Assembly (NCBI GenBank): GCA_012934845.2
Contig: WNNJ02002365.1
Coordinates: 25,541-89,540 of the forward strand
Source: Pomphorhynchus laevis
Taxonomy: Eukaryota > Acanthocephala > Palaeacanthocephala > Echinorhynchida > Pomphorhynchidae
Length of the DNA stretch: 64,000 nt
Reading direction: 5' to 3'
Shown here: positions 1 through 10,259 of the stretch, one piece after another
Layout of the letters: each line of letters opens with the position of its first letter
Numbering within the stretch: the first letter of the stretch is position 1
Made by a program: the position numbers and the translations under genes
The notes under the pieces: model-generated
Database searches by the model: none
Seen by the model: the letters and a program-made list of their open reading frames with translations, nothing else
Told to the model about the DNA's origin: nothing

Positions 1-116
1 TTGGATTGACGTATTTTAATTTGAATAAGTCAAAATGATCACAAGTGAATAAGCAAAACGGCATTTGGTTATCGCCATGGGACTTAGTAACTTAGTGACT
101 TATTTACTTAGTGACT

Positions 117-945
117 TCGATTCTTTTCCATCGCCTTCGTTATGATTATGGCTTCTCTTTACACACTGTAGTTTGGTTTTCTTCATATCTATCTAATCGT
201 ACTTTTCGCGTCCATTCTAACTCTTCTCTCTTCCATCCTTCGTCCATCCCGTCTGATGTTCCACAAAGCTCCGTATTAGGCCCTATGATTTTCTCTCATC
301 TTATCGGTGATTTGTCTTCGATTTCTCATACATTTAACTTCCATGTTATGCAATATGCTGATGACATTCTCATCTATGCTCATGCACCTGTTTATCGTAT
401 TCATGATCATAATTTTTCTGCTTCCGACTGTCTTGGCTCAATTTCCAATCATCTTTCTTCTCTTAGCCTTTCTCTGAATCCTGATAAATCCAAAATTATG
501 TGGATCCTACCTCGACGCCTTGGCTTCGAACCTAGCTTCATATAATTGAATTCTACAATTCTTCTTATCGTTGATAATCTCGTTTTCCTAGGCTTCCATT
601 TCGACAACCGACTTTCATTTAAACCTTTCGTTAGAGATAAAGTACGTTCATCTACCTTGATTCTTCGCAATCTCCGTCAAGTTCGTAGATTGATCGATTT
701 TCTTTCTGGTTTGACTCTCGTATATTCTCTCCTTTTTTCAAGATTTGATTACTGTCTTAGTCTATTTTCCAACTCACCTAAATGCAATGTTCTTCCACTA
801 CAACGCATTGTAAACGCAGCCGTCCGAATTCTCCCGCGAATTGCGTGATTCTCCTGCCAATTACGTGCCAACTGCACGTAATTCATGCAGTTGGCACGAA
901 TTTGCCACTTTAAATAAATTATTATTGTTGTTGCTAGTAATAATT
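117..945 (+). mobile_element. LINE family A, copy A1, truncated 3' part
   Basis: A 5'-truncated piece of the CR1/L2-like LINE that recurs through this window. The reading frame 111-848 encodes the reverse transcriptase from just before motif B: a degenerate GVPQG block, then QYADDILIYAHAP, the catalytic aspartates of the palm, then the thumb motif LNPDKSKIMWILPRR. One in-frame stop (543-545) interrupts it. The C-terminal coding end is lost after about 840. A short inverted-repeat-rich filler follows, then the family 3' tail (atttgccac, taaataaa, then an ATT/TTG-rich run) at 893-945. Compared with the intact copy at 36-39 kb it lacks ORF1, the endonuclease and the RT N-terminus. Dead copy. Confidence 0.88.
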
Positions 946-1084
946 TTTGTATTAGAATAGAATATAATAGAATTTATTTAGAGTGGTCTTTGTGGTAAAT
1001 AGAATCAGTTACAGGTCCACTATAAAAATCAAAGACAAGTTTACGTCCGATGAATGTTTGATCTTGTATGTAGAGTTATTAAAT

Positions 1085-2756
1085 TGATTGCGGCTGAAAG
1101 TGTTATTTTAGTTCGTTTGCAAGAAGTATGGCGATCAGGGAAGTTTTGAAGTGTTTAAGCGACGTCAATGATTTTGTGTTACGAGGAAGTTTTTTCCAAA
1201 GGCGTGGTGCAGCGATGGTGAACGCACGATATCCGTGATTACCGTTGTGACGATGGACGAAAGGCGAGTAGGAGTGATGACTTCTTAGGGAGAGACCAGT
1301 CGTCATATAGGATGCGCTATCAGGAAGATATAGATAAGGAGGGTTGTGCCGGAATTTGATTTACCATGCAAGTGTGAGAATTTGAGAGGTTATGCGGCTC
1401 GGAATGTCGAGCCAGTTAAGGATGCGGAGAGTGTTGGAGATGTGGTCGTACTTGCAAAGGCGGAAGATGACTCTAGCAGCCGTGTGCAGAATACTTTGTA
1501 AATAGTGAAATTGATATGCTGGACAGTTTACGAGAAGACCTAAGCAATATTATAGACGAGGCATGAAAAAATTGGAGATTAAAATAGCTGTCGATTTCAC
1601 GTCGAGGTTCCTACGGACACTTCGGATGTCACGGAGGATGAGGGAGCATGAATTGATCTTGCTACGAATGAAAGGCAGAAACGAGAGATTATTGTCAAAA
1701 GGGACACCGAGGATTGTCATGATAGTCACTTCTGGTAGACGGAAATTGTGTATGCATACTGGAAAATCGAGGGTGTAAGAGTGGCGCGGTGTTATCCACA
1801 TCATGTTAGATTTCTCGTTGTTTAAAAACATACGGATTGAACAAAGATATGCGTGAATAGCAGAGAGGCAAGACGATGCATCGGAAGCGAGGTTGGATGC
1901 AGATGTGTCTGCATGATGCATCGATTACTATATCGTCAGCGTACTGAATAACTTCAAAGCCGAAAGGGACCACGATGGAAGATAAATCACCGAGAATAAG
2001 GGTGAAAAGAAGCAGCCTTTGAACGTATCCTTGTGGTACATCGCAGCTGAGAGGAACCGGTGCGGAAGAGTTGGAGACTACGTGATAAGAGCGATTTGAG
2101 AGGTTGGATTTGAACCAAGAAATGACATGAGACGAGAAGCAGTAACGTTGTCTGAGACATAAGAGAATTATAGTGTGATCAACTACATCGAAGGCGGAAG
2201 ATAAATCAAGTGAAATTACAAGGCTTACTAGATGTTTGTCAAGAGCAAGAAGTAGATCATTGGAGAGTTTTGCACATGCAGTCATAGTAGAATGTTGTGA
2301 TCGATATGAAGATTGAAAAGGTGGAAACATAGAATTTGATGATATGTAGTTGCTTATCTGTCTGAGGATGAGACGCTCGAAAAGTTTTGAGATGGTCGGA
2401 AGGTTTGATATTGGTCTATTGAAGGAGGCGGAACTGGGATCAAGATGATGCTTCTTTAATAATGGGCAAACTATGGCATGCTTGAACGACGAAGGGTAGT
2501 GTGATAAATGGATAGACATGTTGAAGACGCTTGTGAGATAAGGGCTGATGGTGTCACTTAGTAACTTTAGAATGTATGTTGGAACATGATCGAGAGGAGA
2601 GGTTGAATTGGGTAATCGTGCTAGGGCATCAGATACGCTTTCGATAGATAAAAGTGAAAAGTGAAACAGTTCAGTATGATGTGGAACTAGGTAGGAGAAA
2701 CTAGAAAATAATAGTACGTGGATTGAGGTCAAAGTTCGAGCTATTTTGCGTTGCAA
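1085..2756 (-). pseudogene. LINE C ORF2 reverse transcriptase and C-terminal domain
   Basis: The minus strand carries RT palm and finger motifs: LPNSTSPLDHVPT, a degenerate fingers block with NLPTISKLFERLIL, then SLDLSSAFDVVDH (motif A), a damaged CDVPQGYV block (motif B) and IQYADDIVI (motif C). The thumb follows in another frame at 1550-1921 (LNNEKSNMMWITPRH). A C-terminal segment at 1103-1306 ends in FTIAAPRLWKKLPRNTKSL, the usual LINE 'P-x-L-W-N-x-L-P' C-terminal signature. At least two frameshifts separate the pieces. Family placement as CR1/L2-like comes from motif style, not from a tree. Confidence 0.85.
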
Positions 2757-4027
2757 ATGAGATGCGAATTCGTTGGAAGAGATATATATATAGACGTGAC
2801 GGATTTGTTTCTACCCAAAAGGTTATTAAAGGATTTCCACGCGTGTTGATGGTTGTCACGCAAAGATATTTCGCTTTGCCAGTATGATGAGCATTTTGAG
2901 TCCAGAAGATGTCGGTATTTGCGTCGAAATTTGAGGTATTCTGAGTAAGATGAGTTTAATAGCTCGGTGATATTACGACGACGGAATCTTGAGTGCATTC
3001 GGTGAAGGTGTCGTAAGGAGCGCTTTGCTCTTCGGCAATCGCTATCGAACCAGGGCGCGCCTGACTGGTGGCGAGGCGTGCATTGTTTGAGTGGCAAAAT
3101 CATATCGAGTATGCCAATAAGTTCAGTGATGTACATGTTGGTTAAGTCGTCAAGTGAAGTGTTAGTAAAGGCGGCAAAAATTAGGAGTGGGGATAAGAGA
3201 AGGTTTATACGCAAGTTATTTAGATCAAGTTGTTTCCATGGACGATATATATGGGGATGAGTAGGGTGTGGAGGATCATTGGTTTCAATGTTAATGGTGA
3301 GAAGGTAATAGTCAGATAGGCTCACATGTTTCACATAAACAGTGCTGCAAGTAGACGATGATCGAACAAAGATGCAATAGATGGTGCCACCTTGGATATG
3401 AGTGGATTCGGTTGGGATATATCTGAAGCCAAAGTCTGATAATGTCTTGAGTAGGTGTGACGAGTGAGCGCATGATGGTCTGTCAAGTCGAATGTTGAGG
3501 TCACCAAGAATAATGACGGGAGATGATGTAATGCTTAGGTTAGAGAGCATATCAACGAGTTCGTCAAAGAATGAACGACATGGCGCAGATGAGCCTGGTC
3601 GATAGATAAGGGCGAAACAAATTCGTCTACTGAAGTGTATAGCGTTAAAGCACATCAGCTCGAATGACGTAGGGGCAACTGGAAAGTTTAGAACATGTAA
3701 CGATATAGCGGGCAAAGGAAAGGAAAGTAGACCACCATGGTTGATGCTTCCTGGATCACTATGTCAAGCACGTTCAGCAACGTTTAGGTTAAGGGATACG
3801 AGTCTTCGAATGGATATGTCGTTTGTGTAATGCCAAGATTCGGTTAGGCAGAGAAGTGAAAGTGAGTTATTTTGGAAGACTTCGAGTGCAAGGTCAAGTT
3901 TGTGAAGTAAGGAACGAATGTTGATGATACCAATGTTAAGTGAGTATTTAGAAGGAGAATTTAGGGAGGATGATTTGGAGTTAAATGGCGCGAAACAACC
4001 CAAGGAAGAGGATGAAGAATCAGACAA
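2741..4027 (-). pseudogene. LINE C ORF2 AP endonuclease domain
   Basis: Encodes the apurinic-type endonuclease that nicks target DNA for target-primed reverse transcription. Visible motifs in order: NIRSLLHKLDL, CLTESWH (catalytic Glu), INHGG, ALIYRPGS, LGDLNIRLDR (Asp of the GDFN-type motif; Phe and Asn positions altered) and LSDYYLLTINI at the place of the SDH box, where the catalytic His appears to be Tyr. It is followed by the linker block GAPWFDSDCRRAKRSLR. A single in-frame stop near 3765 splits the frame, and a frameshift near 2745 separates it from the RT. Altered active-site residues and breaks show it is inactive. Confidence 0.85.
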
Positions 4028-4071
4028 TTTTCGCCTCGTTGTTGTTTGCGATTTATCACGATGTCATATGG

Positions 4072-4330
4072 AGGGTGGTGATATATTTGGTTGAATTTCG
4101 GCAGAGATTAAATGATTTTTTTGCAAACGAATAACTTGGTTATTGCGAATTATAAATTTATGCGAAGGATCTGCCAAGTTTTTTTCGTGCAATTGTTTCC
4201 TGAGTAATTTTAGTGCTTCCACCCAGGTGGTGAGAGATCCGGGCTTACATAAACGTTGTGAAATCGAGTCGATTCTCTCAGTTTGTAGGAATTGTTCAGA
4301 ATTGATGTGGTGGTTGCTTCATCAGATGTA
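4072..4330 (-). pseudogene. LINE C ORF1 C-terminal remnant
   Basis: On the minus strand this stretch reads a short amphipathic peptide ending before the ORF2 start, with segments WVEALKLLRKQL and IIRNNQVIRLQKN. The position just upstream of the endonuclease, and the style (basic, Leu-rich, ending in an 'NN-x-I' block), resemble the C-terminus of ORF1 RNA-binding proteins in CR1/L2-type LINEs. The N-terminal part, including any zinc finger, is not found upstream; the sequence becomes AT-rich beyond 4335. The assignment rests on position and weak resemblance only. Confidence 0.4.
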
Positions 4331-4334
4331 ACAA

Positions 4335-5280
4335 GTATCCACGTAATGGCAATAAATCAAATTGCCATTACAAAATATTGTCGAATAATATATAATATAA
4401 CATAATATTGTCAATAATAAAATATATAATAATATATAATAATATAATATTGGAAATAATCTTTTGTTTAAATTTATTTGTTTTTAATAATAATATATTT
4501 ACATAATCATTCCATAAAAATAAGCTAAAGTAATATTTCGATTGAATGTCATCAATTGCACTTGTTGAAGCCATAATGTTACACATTTGTTAAAGACACA
4601 TATATTGTCAAATAATTTTTTAGGTCTTTATTAAAAGTGTACATTTTAAAGTTAGGTTCGCTCAAAAAAGATCGTTAAAAGAATAATAATAGAGTATCCA
4701 CAAAAATGAAAGTTGCATTTAAGCAATTATGGATCGAGTAAATCTAGGTTGCCGAGGACAAGCGGATTCCGATCCCGATCACCTAATTGAAAAAAGATTG
4801 CTTTAAACATGCCGCTTTAAAAACAAGTATGTCTGCATACACGTATGGGCATTATGCGTTTTATTGCGGACGATTGGCGTGGTAGTGATATCGCACTTTT
4901 CCCTTCCCACCTAACGGTTAAAAAACCAATGGCACAATGTTGCTGTGTTCGAATAGCTATATTAGCTCTCCATACTTTACTATTTCGCGGGATTCGTTAT
5001 ACTCGAAGGCAGAGTTGGGGAGTCACTCTGCTTTGACAATTGATAAGTTAGTAAAAATAACGATTGGGACAATAACAATTGAGATAATTGTTATTAAAAT
5101 AACAATTAAGACTTTACTCGCAAATTGAGTGAAATAAAACTAATTCATTTAAAATCGTTTTTTAATGTTGCAAGAAAAGGGGCATCTCGAGCGAGGTGCA
5201 TGGAGCCAAATGACGATGTTCTGACAATCTCCAATATAATATTTTTTCATTAAAACATCAATGTGATTTTTATTAATCAT
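4335..5280. other. AT-rich non-coding stretch
   Basis: No gene seen. 4368-4600 is nearly pure A/T with runs of TAATATAATA. 4600-5200 is mixed sequence with short unconnected open frames that match nothing I know. Nothing with paired ends or a tail was recognised. Confidence 0.5.
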
Positions 5281-5289
5281 AGATGTAAA

Positions 5290-5390
5290 GAATTATTGGA
5301 GCTGGATCAACATAAAGGAGGGAAATTTTATTTGATATTTCGCTAACTTTTATTAGCATCTTCAGAAAATTACAATTCAGAAAGCTCTGC
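5290..5390 (-). repeat. Penelope-like terminal repeat arm with hammerhead-like core
   Basis: A single arm of the fold-back repeat found whole at 9780-10139: the same 'GGATCAA ... TTCCCTCC ... GAAATATC ... CTGAAGATGC' block in minus orientation. The minus strand shows CTGAAGA (5359-5365), a 6-bp stem II GCTAAT/GTTAGC with an A-rich loop (5342-5357), then GAAA (5338-5341). This is the conserved core order of a hammerhead ribozyme. Stem III is almost absent, as in reduced Penelope-type hammerheads. Stem I would be A/T only. Activity is unproven. Confidence 0.55.
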
Positions 5391-5519
5391 CATTGTTTTC
5401 TGAAGATTACAAACTCTGCAATTCAGAGTTAACCTTCGAATGATTTAAATGTAAACCGGATGGCTTATAGATAGATATTTATTTATAGCTGTAAATGGGT
5501 CATTATGCGCGTTTCAAGA

Positions 5520-5715
5520 CAACATAAAGAATGGAATATGGCAATATATCGGACATTAAACAATTTGAGGCAGAGGTAGCGAGATCGTGTATACAGAGGT
5601 CATGCGCGTAAGAGTAGAGAAGGATATCATCAGTATACTGTATCAGATGAACGTTATGGTCACGAGTTATAACATACAAGTCATTGATAAGAATAGGGAA
5701 AATGAGAGAGAACTA
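5520..5715 (-). pseudogene. LINE RT motif C fragment
   Basis: The minus strand reads a short reverse-transcriptase palm fragment with QYTDDILLYSYAH (YADD box with Ala changed to Thr) followed by IHDLATSASNCL. This aligns with the family A segment RIHDLSVSASDCL. The flanks fall into unrelated sequence within about 100 bp either side. It is an isolated, old scrap of a family A/C relative lying just downstream of the host gene. Confidence 0.65.
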
Positions 5716-5931
5716 TAGGATCTTCACAGAATCATCCAATAACTAGATAAGTTGCTAAAAAATAATTAAGAGTTATAAATGATGTGTATACATAAAAAAG
5801 AATAACAAAAGAAAATTTTTGTTGCTTTCTGTATTTTTTATATGTTACACCGTGATCAACACAACCGATACCTGGTCATCGACAAGTACAAACAACAAAA
5901 ATTAAAGCACATCTTCATTCTGATCGCAACT

Positions 5932-6906
5932 TTAATGATTAGTATCGCCACCTTTGATAAATTCTTTAACGTTTCTTAGTAATTTTACGTAACAATCGTG
6001 TTCATGAAGAGTGGATAATCGCACAACCTGTGCAGCAAACTTGTCGTCAATGCCACGTTTTTCAAGGAATTCTAACAGATAATCGTATAGCTCACCATCA
6101 ATAACCGAACATTCAGCAGAGTACACTTTAGAGTGTTGTTCACTGGACATATCACTTTCGTAAATTGCGAACTCGTTAATTTGGAAGTCTTCACTCTGGG
6201 AATCGGCCGCTTCGTCTTCTCGCACAAACGTGTGGTCATCTCCATGTTGTCCAGAGGATGACGAATATTTCGATTGATGGTTATTTGAATCATCTATTAC
6301 GTCGACACTGTCATCAGCTTCAACAGGAGACAGATCCCGCGGATTGATAAAAGAACAAAGGAACGATAGTATCTTATTCTTACGTTGCACATCGATTGTA
6401 AATTCAGGACGAGAGTATAAATTGTTACTGGTAGCATTGGTTGCTTCATCATTACTGGAATCGTGTCTCATTAGATCCTCACCGGAATCGTCCTCGTCCA
6501 TATTGGAATTAACGGAACCGCTGACATTGAATTTTACTGTAACTGTCTCGGGTACCGGATTATCGTATTGCCTTTTTAAAATTATCATTGCTCCATCGAA
6601 GGAAATATCAAAACCGGCAACAAACGGTTCACCCTTGCCAGCTTCTCGCTGACGCCATGCAGCATTCTCCATTTCAATTTCTTCTGTTAGAAATGAATTA
6701 AAACTTGGACGTCGTAACTGTTCAGAACATAGACTACGGCGACCTTCTAGCATAAACCAAGAAGGCCTGCTACGACAACAAACGATATGCCGCTCTCCAC
6801 TGATCATATGCAGCCTCCTACATATCGAAGAAGAAACGAAACGTCGGCAATTACCAACACCGATCGACTTTAAACTATACAATACCGGTCGACTAATAAA
6901 CGACAT
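5932..6906 (-). CDS. C1QBP: p32 / C1QBP / MAM33-family mitochondrial matrix protein
   Basis: A complete, uninterrupted 324-codon frame, the only clearly intact host gene here. The family (p32, gC1qR, MAM33) forms acidic doughnut trimers in the mitochondrial matrix, needed for mitochondrial translation and ribosome function. Residues 1-60 are Arg/Ser-rich with few acids, as in a mitochondrial presequence. FNSFLTEEIEMENA (69-82) is the conserved start of the folded domain; GFDISFDGAMIILKR (98-112) and ETVTVKFNVSGSV (120-132) are the first beta strands; an acidic insert follows (136-240). FQINEFAIYES (241-251) and LYDYLLEFLEKRGIDD (273-288) through LLRNVKEFI (309-317) are the diagnostic C-terminal strand and helices. 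It is longer than the usual roughly 280 residues because of the acidic insert. No intron is evident, which could mean a natural single-exon gene or an old retrocopy that kept its frame. The first ATG is chosen because it gives the presequence. Confidence 0.88.
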   Translation of the reverse strand: MSFISRPVLYSLKSIGVGNCRRFVSSSICRRLHMISGERHIVCCRSRPSWFMLEGRRSLCSEQLRRPSFNSFLTEEIEMENAAWRQREAGKGEPFVAGFDISFDGAMIILKRQYDNPVPETVTVKFNVSGSVNSNMDEDDSGEDLMRHDSSNDEATNATSNNLYSRPEFTIDVQRKNKILSFLCSFINPRDLSPVEADDSVDVIDDSNNHQSKYSSSSGQHGDDHTFVREDEAADSQSEDFQINEFAIYESDMSSEQHSKVYSAECSVIDGELYDYLLEFLEKRGIDDKFAAQVVRLSTLHEHDCYVKLLRNVKEFIKGGDTNH

Positions 6907-7555
6907 TGTTATCTAAATTAGCGCAAATCAACAGTTGAATAGTAAAATTTGGGAAAATTAAAAATAAAGTTAATTTTTGAATAAAGCAATAAAGTCCTTA
7001 ACTTAGATGTGATAATTGAGTCGTAGGCAATCATAATACTTTAGTTGCAAATTTCAAAAATTAATCAAACATATATAGTGTTTCAGAATATTCATGTTAG
7101 CATGCACTAAAAGTGTTGCGTCGTGGTGCAGGGACAGATCACTGACAACACAGGCAGTTGCCCATATAAACATCTCTTTTTATTCAGTTCAATGATGCTA
7201 TATATTTAATATGCCGTAGATTATAATTACGTGTACAATCGAGATGTTTTATGACAATTTGAGAATTCAAGAAACATGCATATTAATTGTTTTAAGTTGT
7301 AGTGTAGAAGTTAGTACGAAATTATTAAATAGTAGGACTGAGGTAATTCTAAAAAACTGGTGTAGATTAAACCTAATATACTGATGAAATAATACAATAC
7401 GGATTCAAACATTGTGTTAATTCATGCTTTCATTTATTAATATTTTAATTAATTCGAGATAAATACCAAAGTAATAACAAGGATGTATTTATGATTAAAA
7501 CATACGAAACTTATATTTAGATTCGAAAATTCTTTACTAGATCGCTATAATAAAT
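6907..7555. other. Upstream flank of the C1QBP-like gene
   Basis: Non-coding A/T-rich sequence containing whatever promoter drives the minus-strand host gene. I see no convincing TATA or initiator arrangement and no mobile-element similarity. It is the longest repeat-free stretch adjoining a gene in the window. Confidence 0.4.
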
Positions 7556-7744
7556 ACTAAACCCATAATCTTCTTCCATTTCGATTATATAGTTTTATTG
7601 GAACAAAGAACTATTTTGATAACTCCTGCTATCATCATCAGGATTACAATTAAATGATTTTATTGTAATCCTGATGATGATAGCAGGAATTATCGAAATA
7701 TAGAATTTTTATCAAATAAAAGAAAATTATTTTTTCTTCTTGGT
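7556..7744. repeat. Fold-back Penelope-type terminal repeat
   Basis: Two 33-bp arms (7618-7650 and 7662-7694) are inverted repeats with one mismatch around an 11-bp spacer. The inverted similarity continues imperfectly outward through blocks containing GTTCCAATAA. A half copy lies at 15727-15885 inside another LINE. Each arm carries the CTGATGA box of a hammerhead core. A 'CTGATGA - stem - GAAA' unit of this kind is known from the terminal repeats of Penelope-like retroelements, which may be inverted at element ends. Confidence 0.7.
7671..7698 (+). ncRNA. Hammerhead-like ribozyme core
   Basis: CTGATGA at 7671-7677, stem II GATAG (7679-7683) paired with TTATC (7690-7694, one G-U pair), then GAAA at 7695-7698. 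These are the invariant hammerhead blocks in correct order and spacing. The half copy at 15743 has a perfect stem II, GATAGC/GCTATC. Stem III is vestigial (GAAA then TATA), so self-cleavage would need a dimeric or context-assisted fold, as proposed for minimal Penelope hammerheads. The mirror copy on the minus strand (7614-7641) has CAAA instead of GAAA. Confidence 0.5.
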
Positions 7745-7965
7745 TCCAATAATAATGATACAAATTTATTTAACGTGGCAAATGCGTACAACAAGCTGCA
7801 CGCTTACAAGTCCACTATCAAAAAATGAAAAAGTCAAGCAGATAAATTTTTTTAATGGGATCGGATTTGGCGTTTGGAGCACGGCAGGGAAGTTGATTGG
7901 CGTATATGAATGGGCAGATGATTCCACGAGAGAGGAGCAGCCACCAGGAAGGAGCAGAGTCTAAT
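7740..7965 (-). mobile_element. LINE family A 3' end fragment (A2)
   Basis: A 5'-truncated minus-strand scrap: the ATT-rich tail and 3' UTR (7745-7815), then the last codons of ORF2 matching the tract that in the intact copy encodes SWNHLPIHIRQST. Similarity stops near 7965. It sits directly against the fold-back repeat at 7556-7744. Confidence 0.8.
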
Positions 7966-8639
7966 AAAACTAATACTAGATCGCTATCTTTATTTCAATT
8001 TGCTTATAAAGATTATACTTTATATTTTACGAGTAAACCGATCAGCGCTCCGGTACTATATTTAGTTGCAACCACTTACCCCATCCCATTGATAGTTTCA
8101 CATGTTTCAAAAAATCGGCAACTCATGATAATTACTCTAGTTCATAACTAATATGTAGGTGATATATAATCTTTCATCAAAAGAAATACGTATTAGCATG
8201 TATAATAATAGTGTCTTAAGTATAAGCTCGCCATCTATCTTAGGCTAGCAAAATAAAAATAATTAAAAGTTACATTCAAAGATAATCACATAGTCTGATC
8301 ACTCAAATATCTTAGTGCACTTGGTATGAGGATTTGGAAAAGGTTGTTGTCCGACATGCCATCAACTCATATTTAATCAATCAACTCAAATTATATTTCT
8401 GTTCAGTCTTTTCAACCATTTGTTCTGGCAATTTTGTAAGGTTACAGCAAAGCCTGAATTATTTCTCGAATATGAGAATTAGTTGATCATCTAAGTCAAT
8501 AAAATCGCTATTGCATATTCCATATGCAAACTTCTAAGTATGAATTATATTCTGAATATATCATAACTTTTGAATATATTATAACTGGGATAATTAGACT
8601 CTTATATAAGAGTTATAGTTGGTCACACAACATGTCTAA
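7966..8639. other. Unassigned A/T-rich sequence
   Basis: Non-coding as far as I can tell. Short open frames here show no family motif, repeat structure or conserved match elsewhere in the window. Confidence 0.4.
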
Positions 8640-9780
8640 GTACTTTAGGCTGCGAAGTAGATACATCCATTAGTTGCAGTTGCTGGTAACATTATTCATG
8701 TGAAAGTTCCACGATAGATCTTCAGATATTGTTATTCCTAATATTTTGCTATGTTGGACCTGACGATATCGATATTGATAATTGAGTTGATTGCTTCTTC
8801 TATGTTTCTTTATATATATTATCATAAATGTTCATTTGTCAGAGTTTAGAGACATACCGATTAGTAACATACTGCATCACGATTCTATATGGTCTAGCTG
8901 AGGTGTAACTGCGTTCTGTAATTCATCTGGATGATAGCCAGATAGGATCAATGTGAGATCATCGGCATATTTAACGAAGAACAGAAAGAAAATTTATTTG
9001 GAGTGGCAAATGCGTGCCAAAGTGCGCCCAAAAGCAAACTGAGAATAATAAAAATTATCAAACTGATAAAATAATTCCGATGACAAATTCAGTGTGTGCG
9101 TTCTGTCCGTTCACTCCGTTCGTTAAGTTCTTTCGTTCAGCCCGTTCGTTCAATCCATTCACTCAATTCGTTCGTTCCGTACAATTGATACACTTTTCTT
9201 GTTTATAATCTCCTCCTCCTTTCTCAGCACGGGATTGGGACTGACCAAGGCGGAGTTAATGACCGATCCCAACAGAGGTACACATATGAGATCTTGGATG
9301 TAGATCCTCAATAAAATAGTTAAATAGTAGTGGAGATATGACATCGGTTTAAGGGACACCACATTTTGTAAGATCTCAATCAGAACGAGTCTTCCCATAA
9401 AGATATCTATGCCATCTATGCTCAAGATATGATGATATCCATGATAATTTTCATTGTGGATATCAACTAGTACAAACTTATTAAGTAGCAATTGATGATT
9501 AATTTTGTCAAATGCCTTGTTTAAGTCAACAAGGTATAAATGAAAGCAATGTCCAGTACTCGCGTCAAGTTAAGAGTATATGTTGTGAAATGTTTGAAAA
9601 AATGCTAGGAAATATTTTGATTAAGGCGTCAATGGTAGAAGAATTTGACTTGAAGCCATATTGATTGGAAGAAATGTTTGATTCATATGTGTGCTTAAAT
9701 CTGCGAAAAACGCTATCTCAAAAAATGTTGATATTGATAGTAAGAGCGATATAGGTCTACGAGCATCAGTAGATTATTGA
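8640..9780 (-). mobile_element. LINE family D fragment, RT domain, degraded and interrupted
   Basis: On the minus strand the RT palm is recognisable: LVDLNKAFDKINHQLLLNKF (motif A and after, near 9470-9540), then FVKYADDLTLILSGYHPD (motif C, near 8940-8990), then a thumb-like SLNSDK block. Between motif A and YADD, about 8990-9200 is foreign: a LINE-tail-like piece (aatttattt, ggcaaatgcgtgcc) followed by a CGTT-rich repeat. The motif style (NKAFDKINH) differs from families A-C, so it is a separate lineage. It has multiple breaks and no endonuclease. Confidence 0.7.
9100..9188. repeat. Degenerate CGTT/CGTTCA simple repeat
   Basis: About 90 bp made of variants of 'cgttcgtt' and 'cgttcact'. It lies in the foreign segment that interrupts LINE D. 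It is more G+C-rich than its surroundings. Confidence 0.7.
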
Positions 9781-10139
9781 TTAATAATTATTGGAGTTGG
9801 ATCAAAGAAAAGAGGAAATTATTTTTGATATTTTGCCAACTTCTGTTAGCATCTTCAGAAAATTACAATGCATTTTTTATTAAAATGTACATGCTTATGT
9901 AAAAAGTTCATACATACCGATCACCGCCATTTGCTTTGGGCAGGTGCTGCTGCTATTAGCGATCGCTAATAATAGCAGCACCTGCCCAAAGCAAATTGCG
10001 GCGATAGGTTTGAACTATTTTATATAAGCGTGTACATTTAAATAAAAAAAATTGTAATTTTCTGAAGATGCTAACAGAAGTTAACGAAATATCAAAAATT
10101 ATTTCCTCTTTTCTTTGATCCAACTCCAATAATTATCAA
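9780..10139. repeat. Large fold-back (hairpin) repeat, about 180-bp arms
   Basis: The sequence 9780-9962 is followed at once by its own imperfect reverse complement, 9963-10139. The centre is a perfect palindrome (attagcga/tcgctaat). Arms differ by scattered substitutions and small indels. Each arm carries the Penelope-type block with CTGAAGA and a stem-II hairpin. The two strong inner features are a G+C-rich central 40 bp and a hammerhead-like core per arm. Two inverted terminal repeats joined head to head would give this structure. A lone arm lies at 5290-5390. Confidence 0.85.
10062..10089 (+). ncRNA. Hammerhead-like ribozyme core in fold-back arm
   Basis: CTGAAGA (10062-10068), a stem-loop with CTAAC/GTTAA-type pairing closed by AGAA, then GAAA (10086-10089). 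Flanking GTAATTTT upstream and AAAATTAT downstream can pair over 8 bp as stem I. Stem III is nearly missing. The opposite arm (minus strand, about 9836-9858) keeps CTGAAGA but has CAAA in place of GAAA. Confidence 0.5.
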
Positions 10140-10259
10140 TCAAAAATGGATCATTTTCAACTATTTTAAAAGATAATTGATTTTTAATTGTGGGTAAGGG
10201 TATTATAGTGGAAAGTTTTTATACTGTAGGAACTACGCATAGTTGAAACTATGTCGTGA

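Larger units (their letters stand above)
955..4330 (-). mobile_element. LINE family C (CR1/L2-like), nearly full ORF2, degraded
   Basis: An old non-LTR retrotransposon read on the minus strand from about 4330 to its 3' end near 955. Order: ORF1 C-terminal remnant, AP-type endonuclease, reverse transcriptase, C-terminal domain. It is clearly related to family A (same GDLNIRLDRPS, APWFDSDC and SSAFDVVDH blocks) but diverged, so it is a separate family or a much older branch. ORF2 carries at least one in-frame stop and several frameshifts. Its 3' end abuts the tail of copy A1 in tail-to-tail orientation. Confidence 0.85.

Noticed and set aside
1563-1778. Open frames on the strand opposite LINE ORFs (also 26447-26674, 36835-37056, 39486-39809)
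   Set aside because: They are antisense shadows of the pyrimidine-rich LINE coding strand, with basic low-complexity peptides and no family match.
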